Source of the DNA: Rhizaria sp. SCN 62-66
Taxonomy: Eukaryota; Rhizaria, unplaced
Reading direction: 5' to 3'
NCBI GenBank assembly: GCA_001724265.1
Contig: MEDY01000154.1
Span: 1-61,550, forward strand
DNA length: 61,550 bases
Position 1 is the stretch's first letter; every line of letters starts with the position of its first letter. The notes beneath the pieces were generated by a model that saw only the letters and a program-made list of their open reading frames with translations, ran no database searches and was not told the origin of the DNA. Of the stretch, positions 34,446 through 46,000 are shown piece after piece. Made by a program: the position numbers and the translations under genes.

Positions 34446-35837
34446 TCACTTACGGGCGGCCTTCTTGGCGGCGGGCGCGGCGGCCTTCTTGGCGCTCTTG
34501 GTGGGCACAACAGCCTCCTCCTCGTCGTCAGACTCGACGGGAGCGGTGGCCTTCTTGGCGGCCTTGCCCTTCTTGCCCTTGGCAGCGGCGGCGGCGGCCT
34601 CAGCAGCAGCAGCAGCAGCAGCAGCAGCGGCGGCGGCGGCGGCGGCAGCAGCGGCCTTGCCCTTCTTGGCGACGGGCTTGACCTCCTCCTCCTCGCTCTC
34701 CTCCTCGCTCTCCTCAGCGTCCTCCTCCGCATCGCTGTAGTCGGCGCCCTCGTCCTCGTCGTCACCCTCGCCCTCGCTGGCGACGCCGGTGCGGCCCTCC
34801 TCCGACTCGGCCGTCGTGGGCACGTAGTTGGGGTTGTTGAGCGTGAGGCGGTCCATGATCGCGCGCGCCTTGTCCGCGGGCAGCGCGTTGACGTCCTGCG
34901 CGCCCTTGCCCAGCGCGTAACGTGCGCGCGCCAGGAGGCGGTACTGCGCGACCGTGAGCCCGCGCGCCGAGGCCTTGGCGTCGAGGCGCTGGTACTCGGT
35001 GAGAGTGAGGTTCATGCGCTGCGCGAGCTTGCGCGCGCGGTTGAGCTCGGCGCGCACGGCGTCAGTGGCCTCCGCGACGGCGTCCTCCTCGGTCGTCGCC
35101 TGCGTCTCCTCGGTGGGGGCCGCGTTGAAGAGCGGCAGCGCGAGCGACGAGGTCGTCTTAAGGTGGACCGCTTGGATGTTAGCCCACTTGCGGGGGATCT
35201 TGTCAACGATGGCGGGGAGCGCGGTGAGCACGTTCTCCACGACCTCGGCCTTAGACTGGTCCGAGTGGGCGACGCGCACGTTGACCGTCGTGCCCTTAGA
35301 CAGGACCATGAACGTCGAGTCGCGCGCCTCAGCCACGGCCTTGCGGAAGTTGCCGTCGACAAGGTTCAGCGGGTAGGGCTGCTTCTTGGAGTGGAAAAAC
35401 TTGGAGCCGAGCATGTGGGGCAGCATGGGCGCGACGGCGGCGTCGCAGAGGAAGAGCGAGTGGCGCGATAGCAGCTCGCGGCGGTGCTTGAACGCCTTGT
35501 AGTCAGTGCGCAGCGTCTTAACTGAAACGACCTCCTTGAGCCCGCGCACGGGGTTCTCCTCCACGAACTGCTCCCACGTCGACTGCGGGTCCTTGGAAAT
35601 GAAGCACACCGACGCGCCCTCGCGGCCGTGGATCGAGTGCGCCAGAGGGATGCGGCGCGGCTTGAGCGTGTTGGCGTCGGGCACCTTGCGCAGCGTGATG
35701 ATGAGGTTGAAGTCCTCCTCGGCGTCGAACAGGGTCGACTTCTTCTTGCTCGCGTTGGTTGACTTGAGCTCGCCCGCCAGGAACGCCTTGAGCGCGCCCA
35801 CGGCCTTCTCGATCTGCTCCTTGGGAACGGTCGCCAT
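34446..35837 (-). CDS. Ribosomal L1-domain nucleolar protein (RSL1D1/Utp30/Cic1 family)
   Basis: 463 residues from ATG (MATVPKEQIEKAV) to TGA. Residues 1-255 match the ribosomal L1 fold as found in RSL1D1 and Utp30. Visible blocks are FNLIITLRKVPDANTLKPRR, RRELLSRHSLFLCDAAVAPM, LPHMLGSKFFHSKKQPYPL, and KWANIQAVHLKTTSSLALPL near the end of the fold. Family members are nucleolar factors of ribosome assembly or pre-rRNA handling, not structural ribosomal proteins. The C-terminus is a tail of acidic Glu/Asp clusters, a long Ala tract and Lys-rich KKGKAAKK motifs, which is typical of nucleolar proteins. An in-frame open stretch upstream to 35942 has no ATG and is probably 5' UTR. Confidence 0.85.
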   Translation of the reverse strand: MATVPKEQIEKAVGALKAFLAGELKSTNASKKKSTLFDAEEDFNLIITLRKVPDANTLKPRRIPLAHSIHGREGASVCFISKDPQSTWEQFVEENPVRGLKEVVSVKTLRTDYKAFKHRRELLSRHSLFLCDAAVAPMLPHMLGSKFFHSKKQPYPLNLVDGNFRKAVAEARDSTFMVLSKGTTVNVRVAHSDQSKAEVVENVLTALPAIVDKIPRKWANIQAVHLKTTSSLALPLFNAAPTEETQATTEEDAVAEATDAVRAELNRARKLAQRMNLTLTEYQRLDAKASARGLTVAQYRLLARARYALGKGAQDVNALPADKARAIMDRLTLNNPNYVPTTAESEEGRTGVASEGEGDDEDEGADYSDAEEDAEESEEESEEEEVKPVAKKGKAAAAAAAAAAAAAAAAAAEAAAAAAKGKKGKAAKKATAPVESDDEEEAVVPTKSAKKAAAPAAKKAARK

Positions 35838-36859
35838 TGGATGTGACAGTCTACAAGCGGCAGCAAGTGTGTGAACAATGCGGATAAAAGCACACGCGGA
35901 AGTAAGTAATGATCGTGACGTACGTGGATGTGCGTGGTGCAACGAGAGCGCGAGGGGGAGCGGAGGAGAATGTGGGTTGGTGAAGAGGGAAATATGGTGA
36001 GCGAAAGTCGCACAAGTCGAGGCGTACTGCGCAAAAGAGAGATTACTATTTAGTGTTATGGTAAATCACGCCGATAATTACCACGGAATTAATATAAAAT
36101 CGCATTCCACGAACATTTTGTGGGGAAAGTTCCAACTGCCGTGACACACAGCGCCGCGCTTGGCTTCTCTCGCTCGCTCACTCGCCGCTGCGAGCTTTTT
36201 TGCGAACTTGCTTTACGTCGTTCGTCGTGGTGACGAGCGAACGACGAGTCACGGTCAGTCTCTTTGGGTAGCACTTTAACAGCGTAGAAGACTGAAAGAC
36301 CGTCGTGGTAACCGTCTTTATGCGGAGTGTCCGGGAGATATGATACGCGTTTTATATTATTCTCTTTTTAATTTTTGCTTGACAAGTTTTTAGCGCGCGC
36401 CAGTCTCTCTTTTATCATCGCCGCTCCTCCACTGGTTTTTGTTCGAGTCTAGGCGATTGGGGAGGGCACTCTTTGAACCGCGGCAGACCACCCCGTCCTC
36501 TCTAACTTTTCGGATTTTCCTTTTGACGAATTTTGTGTGCCATTAAATCGCATCACCTGCCTCATACTTCTTCATACCCTTCACACAACGTGTATGCCTC
36601 TCGCTTTGTGCCTTTTCGCCACTCAACCGACCAGCTCCGGTGCTTCCTTCTGCTCCCTTGCGAGCCTGCCTAGAACCTCACCGAGCCACGACAGACGTGT
36701 TATACGGTATAGCTACATCAGCTTGCTAGACTGCAGCTGTTGCAGCTTGTCATCACTCGCACTGAACACCGTGCCTCGGGGCACGCGTGCGCGCACCACC
36801 CCTGCGCCTCAGCAACCAAGCAAACTACAGTCGCTTGACTGAGCTCAACCACGGGGACC
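35838..36859. promoter_or_regulatory. Divergent promoter region
   Basis: About 1 kb between the L1-domain gene (-) and the TMEM184-like gene (+). Mixed composition, with a 9-bp inverted repeat at 36216-36246 and a pyrimidine-rich 5' flank before the + start. No further element is identifiable. Confidence 0.4.
36216..36246. repeat. 9-bp inverted repeat
   Basis: CGTCGTTCG (36216-36224) and CGAACGACG (36238-36246) are exact reverse complements around a 13-nt centre, inside the divergent promoter region. Confidence 0.65.
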
Positions 36860-38149
36860 ATGCTTCGTTCTTTTGATTTGGACGCGCTGATGAGCGACTA
36901 CTGGGTGACGGTTATCTCCGCCATCTTTGCGGTGCCGACGCTGTGCATCGCCTTCGCGTGGATCCACCACTTCGCCAGCTCCGTGCCCTGGACACGCCGT
37001 CGTCGCCTCAACACGTGCGTCATCCGCATCCTGCTTATGGTGCCCGTGTACTCAGCCACGTCTTTCTTCGGTCTCCAGTTCCCGCACTCGGCGCTCATCT
37101 TCCGCACCGTGCGCGAGTGCTACGAGGCCTTTGCGCTGTATTCGTTCTTCCTCATGATCACGCTCGTGCTAGGCGGCGAACAGCGCATCGCGCGCCGCCT
37201 CAGCACGCGCCCGCCCGTGCCGCATCTCTTCCCGCTCTGCCACCTCGCACCCTTCGCGCCTGGCTACCCGTTTTTGTGGCACTCCAAGGTTGCCACGCTG
37301 CAGTTCGTCGTCTTGCGCCCGCTCATCGCTATCATCGCAGCCGTTTGTGGTGCGTTCGGCGTGCTCGGCGACGGCGTCTTCTCGCCCTACGTCGCTTACC
37401 CGTACCTTGCGTTCGCGGCGTCCCTCTCACAGGCCTACGCGCTATATTGCCTTGCGTTGTTCTACTCGCGCGTCGCGGCGCCGCTGAAGCCGATCCGGCC
37501 GATCCCCAAGTTCATGGCCGTGAAGCTCATCCTTTTCTTCACCTACTGGCAGGGCGTGGTTTTGGCCGTGCTCGTCGACTCCGGCCACATCGCGCCCCGC
37601 GCGTCGCTGTCCGCGCTCAACGTCGCCTCGCAGGCGCAGGAGATGCTCACGGTCATCGAGATGTTCTTCTTCGCACTGTACAACCTCGCAGCGTTCCGCC
37701 CGCAAGACTTTGACGCCCTCACGCCGCAGCACCAACACCAGCACGGCGGCGTTGCTGTGGCCGGAGCAGCGGCGCACAAGGCCGCGCTGCAGGGGCCAGC
37801 GGCGCTGCCGCAGCTGCAATACGCGCACGCGCACTCGCACACGGAGGGCCATGCGCACGCGCAGGGATGGACACCGCGCAAGCCGGCACCGCGAAAGTCC
37901 CTCGGCGGCGAGTACGCGCACGACAGCGGTCTCCACAGCAAGTGTTCTCAGTGCGACACCGCCGCTGTGGCCGATGCGGCCGCGCTGATGCTGCTGACGG
38001 GCGACTCAAAGGGCCGCAGCAGCAGCATTGTGCGGAGCAGCGGTGGCGGCGGCAGTCGCGGCCGCGATCGCGATGTTGCGGCTGAGCGGAGGGCCGCCGC
38101 TGCCCGGTCTGAGGCCGCCGAGCTCTGGCCCGGGCACTCCGCCTCCTGC

Positions 38150-38180
<31 letters not shown>

Positions 38181-41100
38181 ACGGACAGCTCTGCGCCGCG
38201 CACACTGGAGCAGCTGCGCTGGGGCGCGGCCGCAGCGGCAGCAGCGCCAGCGCACATGGCCTCACATACAAAGGAGACCGGTCTAGCCTCGGCCACGGCC
38301 ACGGTCATGATGCTCTAGCGCGCGGCCGCAGCACGAGCGCCGCCCCCGACGCCACAGTCACTCACGGCGCGTCGTCGCAGTCTGAGTACCGTGTCACAGT
38401 GCACACACAGGGACCCGCGCCGCCGACGCCGCCGACGCACTTGCGCAGTGCACTCGCGACGAGGAGCACTACGGTGGATGGCAGAGACGCGTATCTGCTG
38501 CCGCTGCCGTTACCGCGGTCCCCTAGCGCCGCGCCCGGTCAGTGCACGTGCCACCACGGAAAGCACGGCCGTACTTTAGGTCACGGGCACGGTCACAGTC
38601 CTCAGACCGGCTCCGGTGCGGCGAGTGCGCGATTGCGGGGTTCGGCCACTGCGCCCGCGTCGCCCGCAGTCTCTGCACGCTCCCTGTGCGCTGCCGCTGC
38701 CGCTGCCGCTGCTAGTGGCGCTGGTGCTGATGAAGGCGATGACGACGGCGTGCGCAGCCGCAGCGGGAGCCTGTCGAGCCGCGCCAGCAGCAGAGCCAGC
38801 GTGTACAGCGTTAATAGCGCCGCGGTCGCCTCTATCGCCACCTCCGCTACCCCCTCTGTGGCGGCCACGGCTGCGTCGGCCGCCGCTGGGAGCAGGCGTG
38901 GCGGAATGAAGCCGATCTGGTACACTGGCGCGGGAAAACATGACCACGACGACGAAGATGACGACGGTGACGACGGCGACGGCGACGGTGATGATGACGA
39001 GGAAGAAGAGGAGGAGGACGACGAAGACCTTGGACTCGCCGCTGACGATGACGACGACGACGACGACATTGACATTGCCTGTGAAAGCGGCGTGAAGGTG
39101 ACTCGCAAGGGCGTTGGTAAAGACGGCGCGCCGCTCTTTGCACAGGATGACGACGAGGACGACTGCGACTGTGAGGATGGACTCACCTCACCGTTATCGC
39201 CCGCTTATGTCACAGGTTCTGCTCTTGCGAGCGCCGCCGCATCGCCGGTCAAATTCGTCTCTGGCTCCGGTGTCGGCGCTCGTCACAGTAACGCACGCAC
39301 GCATGCGCACTCACATGCACAGACCTCGTCCCAGGCCCGCCTGGTGCGCGCTGGATCTGGCGACGCTGCGGATGCCGCGAATGTGACCGGCGCCGCTGTT
39401 TATGACGAAGAGCGCGGCGACTGCATTGCACACAGCGAGCTTGGCGGCGACGAGACGGGCGCCGAGTTCGCGCGCGCCAGCGACTACGGCGACTGGGACG
39501 GCTACAGCGACGCCGGCGGCGGCGACAACCCCGCCGCCCCGGGCGACGACGTCGATGTTAGCAGCCGCGGCCACGGACATGGCCAGGGTTCCGGTGACGG
39601 AGACGGCGCCGGCGACGCGGACGAAGGCCTGCTCGCGTCGATGGTCGATGGACTCACGCACGTGCGGTCACGCACACTGGCCGCGCTGCACCTGCTGCGG
39701 CCCGCGCACGTGGCGGCCAGTCTGCAGGCGCTTGCGGGCACTGCGCGCGCTCGTGTCGGGGGCTACAAGCCGCTGCGCGCGGGCGGCGCTACCAACAAAC
39801 AGCAGCCACAGCAGCTGCAGCTGCAACAGTTGCAGCCACTACATCAGCATCAGCAGCTGAGGCACCAGATGTCGCAGCACGCTGGCGAGGCGCAGCTGTC
39901 GTTCGCGCACCATCCGTCGTTCCCTCAGCTGGGACCGCTGGCGCCCGCGCCGGACGTCTCCGCTGTTCCGGCCCCCGCTAGCGCGAGCGCCGCTTCTGCT
40001 GCTGCTGCGGTCGCAGCGGGGCCCGTGGCGGTCGCCGCTGCGCCATCATCGTGGCAACAAGGCCTCGCGTTCCTGCCTCTGCGCGCGCCCTCCGCTCCGC
40101 CCCACGTTGCGGCCCCATCTCGCGCGGCTGCTTCCTTCGTTGTCGGTGTCACCGTCAGCGCGCAAAGTGCGGCGGGCCTGCGCTCCGCTGCTGCTGCGGT
40201 TACGCGTCCCGGGGCTGAGGCTGACACCGATGCTGCTGCAACCGAGGCTGCCACTGCGATCGCCGCGGCGGCTGCCACGGCTGCAATGCTCGCGGCTGAG
40301 GCCGAGGCCGACGCTGAGACCGAAGTTGAGACTGAAGCCACCCGCAGCGCCACTGGGACTGCGACCGATAAGAAGGCTCAGGCGAACACGAAGGCCAAGT
40401 CTGCTGCGGCGCAAGCGGCTGCTGAGGCCGAGGCTGTAGCTGAGGCCGAAGCTGAGAGCGCCGGCCGCGCCCTCCTGTTGCGCGCACACGCGACGCTGCA
40501 TCGCACACCTGGCCGCGGGAATACGCTGGCGCACACTGCATCTGCGCAGCAAAGAGCCGCTGTGCAGAGCGCGTCTGGGCGCAAGCACGTGGACTCGGAT
40601 GAAGACGACGACGGGAGCGCAAGTGATGTTGTTGACCTTGCGGATGGCGGCGACGGTGACAGCGATAGCCGCGATGCCAGCGGTAGTGTGAGCGAGCTCG
40701 AGCTAGGGCTTGCCACGGACTCAGACTCGGACTCGGACTCTGGACCTGGCGCCGCCGCTGCTGTCCGCAGCCCTACCGCGGCTGCAAATGGCCCCAAGCT
40801 GGCACTGACACGCTCTCGCTCGCACTCGCCCGAGCACTCACTGCCCCCGTCTCACTCGCCTCACATCGCTGACGGCCCCGTGCCTGTTGGGATGGAGCAG
40901 CAGTCAGTGCAACCACGCCTCGGCCTTGCGCTCACGCGCTCGCAGTCCCAGTCGCACCTCCCGGGCAACGCCGCTGACGTCGCCGCTGCAGCGCGCAGTC
41001 CTGTGCCTCTCCAGGCGCAGACACAGACACAGAGTCAGATGCAGATGCAGATGCAGACTCGGCCCCGTGTGTTGTCCGCGCACCCTGCGCTCACTGCGCG

Positions 41101-41929
41101 TCCGTCGCTCGCGTCGCAGTCGCTGTCGCCCTCCCCTTCCAGTCCGCAGCTCAAGTCGCTCACTCAGGTCCAGACTCAGATCCCGACCCGGCCGCATTCG
41201 CAATTGCATTCGCCATCATAGTCGCCGACCTCAGTAGTCGCGGCAGCAGCTCCGCCGCACCGCTCGCCCTCAGGCTCGCCAGCGCCGCCGCAGACCGCAG
41301 TCTCCGTCGCGTCAGTAACCGAAGCTACCGGTGTAAGTGGAGACCTGGGTCTGAGCCGAGGTTTAGTGCTGTCGCGGACCGCGAGCAGCGCGCACAGCGA
41401 GGCCGAGCCCTCCCTGTCGCATCACTATGACGCCGGCGCGGCGATGAATAATCTCTCGCCCACTGCCTCCGCTGCTGCTGCCTTCGCTGCTGCTGCCTCC
41501 GCTGCTGCTGCCTCCGCTGCTGCTGCCTCCGCGGCTGCTGCCTCCGCGGCTGCTGCCTGCGCAGCTGCGACTCCTGTGGACGACTTAAGTCGCGGCGCAG
41601 TGACCGTGGGCGGCGGTGGCGTGGCGGGGTCGATCCGCAACCCGCTTAAGTACCTGTTTAAGGCGATCAACGTGAGCGACATTGCGCGCGACACGCGCAA
41701 AGTGCTTAGACGCACGCCAGCCGTCGCTGCCGCAGCTGCCAACAGTGGCGCTAACGCCGGTAGCAGCAGCAGCAACAACAATGGCGCCGGTAAAGGCGAT
41801 GCGACGCCGGTGGGTGGTGCTGTTGCGCCGGCGGTGGGGGAGACCGGCGCCAAGAATCGGAGCAAGAGCAAGGGTGCGACTGCGGCTCGGACGAACGCGG
41901 GCAAGCCTCCTGCGCAGCAACAGTTTTAA
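36860..41929 (+). CDS. TMEM184/DUF300 (Ost-alpha-like) membrane protein with giant disordered tail
   Basis: 1,689 codons from ATG to TAA. Residues 12-285 form a seven-helix core of the TMEM184/Ost-alpha family. It includes YSFFLMITLVLGGE, SKVATLQFVVLRPLIAI, KFMAVKLILFFTYWQG and EMFFFALYNLAAFRPQDF, matching the family's helix order. The family is linked to organic-solute transport or vacuolar/endosomal membranes; the substrate is unknown here. The remaining 1,400 residues are low complexity: His/Gly/Asp/Glu-rich, then Ala/Ser/Gln-rich. The in-frame TAG is codon 1454 (41219-41221). Beyond it the frame continues for 236 residues and includes the ordered-looking NPLKYLFKAINVSDIARD, followed by RRTP and a basic tail. 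No intron is seen. Confidence 0.8.
38157..38184 (+). repeat. GCGGAC hexamer repeat in TMEM184-like tail
   Basis: Four to five tandem GCGGAC units encode alternating Ala-Asp within the disordered tail. Confidence 0.8.
41219..41221 (+). other. In-frame TAG in the TMEM184-like tail
   Basis: The frame ...HSQLHSPS-TAG-SPTSVVAAAAPP runs on for 236 codons to TAA. Ser/Pro/Ala composition is the same on both sides. No GT donor of the GTWCGW type is nearby. Confidence 0.85.
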
Positions 41930-43014
41930 CAACGACGAACGACAACAATCAACTTAAGTCTTACTACGATAGCAACATTTTTACATAGTGACAGAATCAT
42001 GTTATGTCTAACTAACCCTTTTTTAAATATTTACTTCCAGTCATGCACTTCAACGCGATTTTTCATGTTATAATAGCTTCAGCCCGATCGTGTCTGTGTC
42101 CCGAGAAGCAGTCCGATGTTTGCAATCTGATGCATATCTCAAGCAAGATATTGTCCACTTCGGGCATGGTTGTGTTATCACGAAAGACCCTCAATAAACT
42201 AGTATTATTCAAGCTTCAAATCTCTATACTACTTTGTTCCAGAGATATATCTGATTAAAGGACGGTTTGCTCTGCGTGACCGTGGGCAGCAGACTGTCGT
42301 CTGATGCAAACCTCGCCTGAAACCCGACAAACAGTGGATACGGCGACACAGTCCGCCAACGCGCCTGCTGCTTACCATGGCTGAAGTTGCTTGTTTCATA
42401 TTGTCTATGATGTCTTCGCAACAACACTCACCTCGGCTGATGTGCTCAAGCGCGTTGCACCGGGAGGCTGCTGACGAATCGTGGCTTCGAGAGCATGGCC
42501 GAACTGCTTCGGAGCAATATCCGCCTCGGCTCATGTGTGTATGCGCGATTCGCGAATCATAATAAGACACTGCCGTTGTTTTTGCGCGTTTATATTTTGA
42601 GTTGCCTGTTAATCTTGCAGATGACGATCGGAGTGTGGTTTATTTTACCCTACTTTTTTGAATGACAGCCGACCGAAGTAACAACCTGGCACAATCAACA
42701 TCGGCGTCTCACGGACCCTAGCTGACTATTAAGGCAGTATAACTACTATGCTATTCACGAACCGCATCATTATTAATCAAAAGTCTTGCCTGTGTCCTCC
42801 CATACTGCATTATCTCACGAATATCCTCCTTACCCCTCACTCCTTGCGGTTCGTTTGGTGATCTGCCTCACCTCACCAACCGTGCCTCCTCGCCTCCATC
42901 CCGGGGTGTAATCAACGCCATATTTGCAGCCCATCCGCTTTCCCGCTTTTTACATAGCAGGAATTGTCTGTTCTTCTCCCACCGTCGCGTCTCCGCCCCA
43001 TCCAGCCCACCCCG
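41930..43014. promoter_or_regulatory. Intergenic region upstream of Kintoun
   Basis: About 1.1 kb between two + strand genes. AT-rich at first, then a C/T-rich 5' flank (42790-43010) before the Kintoun start. Only short frames; nothing assignable. Confidence 0.5.
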
Positions 43015-46000
43015 ATGATCCGTGCCAATAATATACCTCCCTCATCCGCCGCCTCTGCCGCCGGCGCCGCCTCCCGCCCGCCCGGCGTTCCCCCCTCCGG
43101 CCCCGCCGCCGGCCGCCCCCCCGGCGGCGGCACTGGCGGCAAGGAGCCTCTGAACGTGACCCCCGAGGAGCAGTCGCGCATTGCAGCCGCGCTGCAGCAG
43201 CCGGAGTTCCGGAAGCTCTTCGAAGACTACCTCAAAGACCTCGCTGATCCTGCCACCCGCGCCGAGTCGGAGCAGTACCTGGCCGAGATGGAGGCGCGCG
43301 GCGATTTGGGTCTCGCGCCCGGCGAGCACCTTATCCGCCCCAAACCGGCGTTCGCGCTCAAGGCGTGGACCGCGGACGGTGCGAAGCTCTTCATCAACGT
43401 CTGCCACCACCCCGACGTCGCCCCGGCGCAGGCCACGCGTTCCACGGGTCCCGCTGGCTCTGCGGGCGCGAGTGGCGAGGCGTGGGAAGTGCCGACGTCG
43501 CTGTCGCCGCCGCGCGCGTGCCAGGACGCCGAGGGGCGCCCCGCCGTCGTCGTCGACGCGGTGTTCAACTCTGGCACGCTCGCTAACGCCGCTCGCCGCC
43601 CCGCGCTTAAACGGTTACTCGTCGACGTCGCACTCGAGCGCGTCGACCACATGCTTGCCACGGGCCCACCACCAGGCGGCAACAACGCCGCCAACGCCGC
43701 CGCTGCGCCCAAGGGCCTCAAGCGTGCTGTCCCGCCCGCCGCCGCTAACAGCAACAGCAACAGCAACAGCAACAACAAATTTGACTCTGCGGCGGCGCAG
43801 GAGTCCGTGAAGCGCAACATGGACGCGATGCGGACGCTGATGACGCGCGCGCAGGCCGCCGCCAAGGCCGGCAAGTCGTCCGACGCCCAGCATTTCGCGA
43901 CGCAGGCCGCGCGCATGCAACAGCGCATCGCAGTCGCCACGGCCGAAATCGCCGCCGCCGCGGGCAACGGCAACGGCGGCGGCGACGGCGCGGCGTTGGC
44001 GACGGTGTTCGAGCACCGTGTGCTGACGCGCGAGAACATCGGCGGCGACCCGCCCGCGCTGGTGTGTCGCAAGGCGCCCGGGAGCGATACTACCCAGAGC
44101 CCCAGCCCTGCGCCAACGTCCGCTGCCTCTGCGCAGTCGACAGCAGCTGCGGCGGCGACGCCGGCTGCGGCGGCGAAGGCTGCTGCGGTCGCCAAAGCTG
44201 CTGCCGCGGCCAGTCCCGAGAGCAAGACGTCTGCTCTTGCTAAGGATCCTGTTAAGGATGCGAGTGCGCGTGCGACTGCGAAGCCCACGTCTCCGACTCC
44301 CGAGTCCGACTCTACTGCGGCGGATGAGCCCTCAAACGGTCCTGCAGCGGCGGCGCAGCACGCGTCCCTGGTACGCGTGACCCCCGCGCACACGGTCACC
44401 CACGTGTCCGCGCCCTCCGCCGACAGCACCGCTGGGACCGGCGGTGCGGATAACCCGTGGCTGGCGACCGCGCAGGCGGGTCTCTCCGCGCGCGCATCGG
44501 AACTCCTGGCCACGGGTCCGCTGGCAACGCGCCCGGCGGCGCTGACGGTGGTGTTCCAGCTGCCGCAGCGTGACTCAGCGCGCGGCATCGCGCTGGTGCC
44601 AGAGCGCGACCGGCTCACTCTCGAGTCCGACCCCGTGCTCGCCGCCGCCGCCGACTCAGCTACTGCCAGCGCGAGCGCGAGTGCGTCGTGGGTGCAGTAC
44701 CAGGCGAACGTGAAGCTGCCGTTCCCCGTTCTGGGCGAGCAGGCGCACGCCGCGCGGTGGGCGCGCAAGCTCCGCACCCTCACGGTCACTTTGCCCGTCG
44801 CGCCGCCCGGCGACGAGGAGATCGTCCGCGAGCGCGAACGCGTTGAGGCCATGGTGCGCGACGCCGAGGCCGCCGCGCACCGCCACCAGAGCACTGCGGG
44901 CAAGAGTAAGCACAGCAGTGGCAGCGGCAGCAGCAGTGGTAGCTCGAGCGCGTGTGCGAGTGCGCAGAACGCCGTTGTCGAGAGCAAGAACGACGGTGCT
45001 CTTGGCTCTGTGTCCATCAGCGTCACTGCGCCGGCGGTCAAGCCCACTGCCGGTGAGGCCAAGGACAGCACCTTGGGCGAGGTCGCCAACAAGAACAACA
45101 GTAACGGGAGCGAGAGCCCGCAGACAAAGAGCCTCAGTCCGGACTCAGCCTGTTCGACCCCACTGTCTCCCGAGTCAGCGCGCGCCGTGCTGATGACGTC
45201 ACCGCGCAGCATCCTGCGCCGGCCCTCGTCGCCCGATCTCGTCGCGCCCGGATTCGCGTCCAACGCGGCTGCCGCAGACGCGTTCAGCAACGGCCCCGGC
45301 TCCAGTCATGGTAGCCAGGTGGGGGGCGACAGCCCCGGCACGGCGGCACGGAAGCGCGTGTCTTTCGGCCAGTTCAACGAGGCCGTGTCTCACCAAGGCG
45401 CCATTTACCACGAGGTGCTCTTGGACGCGCACGACCCGGCTTTTAACGCCGAAGTCTCTCCGCCCGACATGGCGCCACTGCCGCACCTGTTCCGCGACCC
45501 GCTCGAGTACCTGAACACGCCCTCAGCCATCGCCGCCGTCGCCGCGGCAGCCGCGATCCGTGCCTCGCGCGGCGCGTCCCCCGGCCCGAACAGCCCGGCG
45601 CTGCACGGCAACGGGCGCGGCGGGCAGTCGCCGAGTCTGTCGCCCGCGGCGTCGCCTGCGCTGTCGTCTTTGGTGGCGCCCTCGGGCCCGCGCAAGGTCG
45701 TCCGCGTGCGCGCGACGCGGCGCTCGCCGTCGTTTCACTACACGCAGTCGCCCGAGTCCGTCACACTCACCTTCCCGGTGAAGGGCGCGCTGCTGGGCAA
45801 GACCGAGGCCGAGTTTGGCCCGAGCTCGGTCGCGCTCGTGATCGCGACGCCGGCCCCGCGGCCCGCGACGGCGTTCACGCTGCGGCTCTTCGCAGAGGTG
45901 CTGCCGGAGCGCTGCACGCTGACGGTGGGCAAGACCAACGTCATCGTGCACTTGAGCAAGGCCGTGCGCGTGATGTGGCCCGACGCGTTCGCGGACGGCG

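Noticed and set aside
11031-41221. Four TAG-interrupted genes as pseudogenes or sequencing errors
   Set aside because: Each has exactly one lesion, always TAG, never TAA, TGA or a frameshift, and intact domains continue beyond it. Random decay or error would not choose one codon.
11031-41221. Programmed stop-codon readthrough at the four TAGs
   Set aside because: The following codons (GCT, CAA, TCC, TCG) share no context. Only the ALC1-like site has CAA after TAG, and it lacks the rest of the known CARYYA signal. Absence of TAG terminators also favours reassignment. Not fully excluded.
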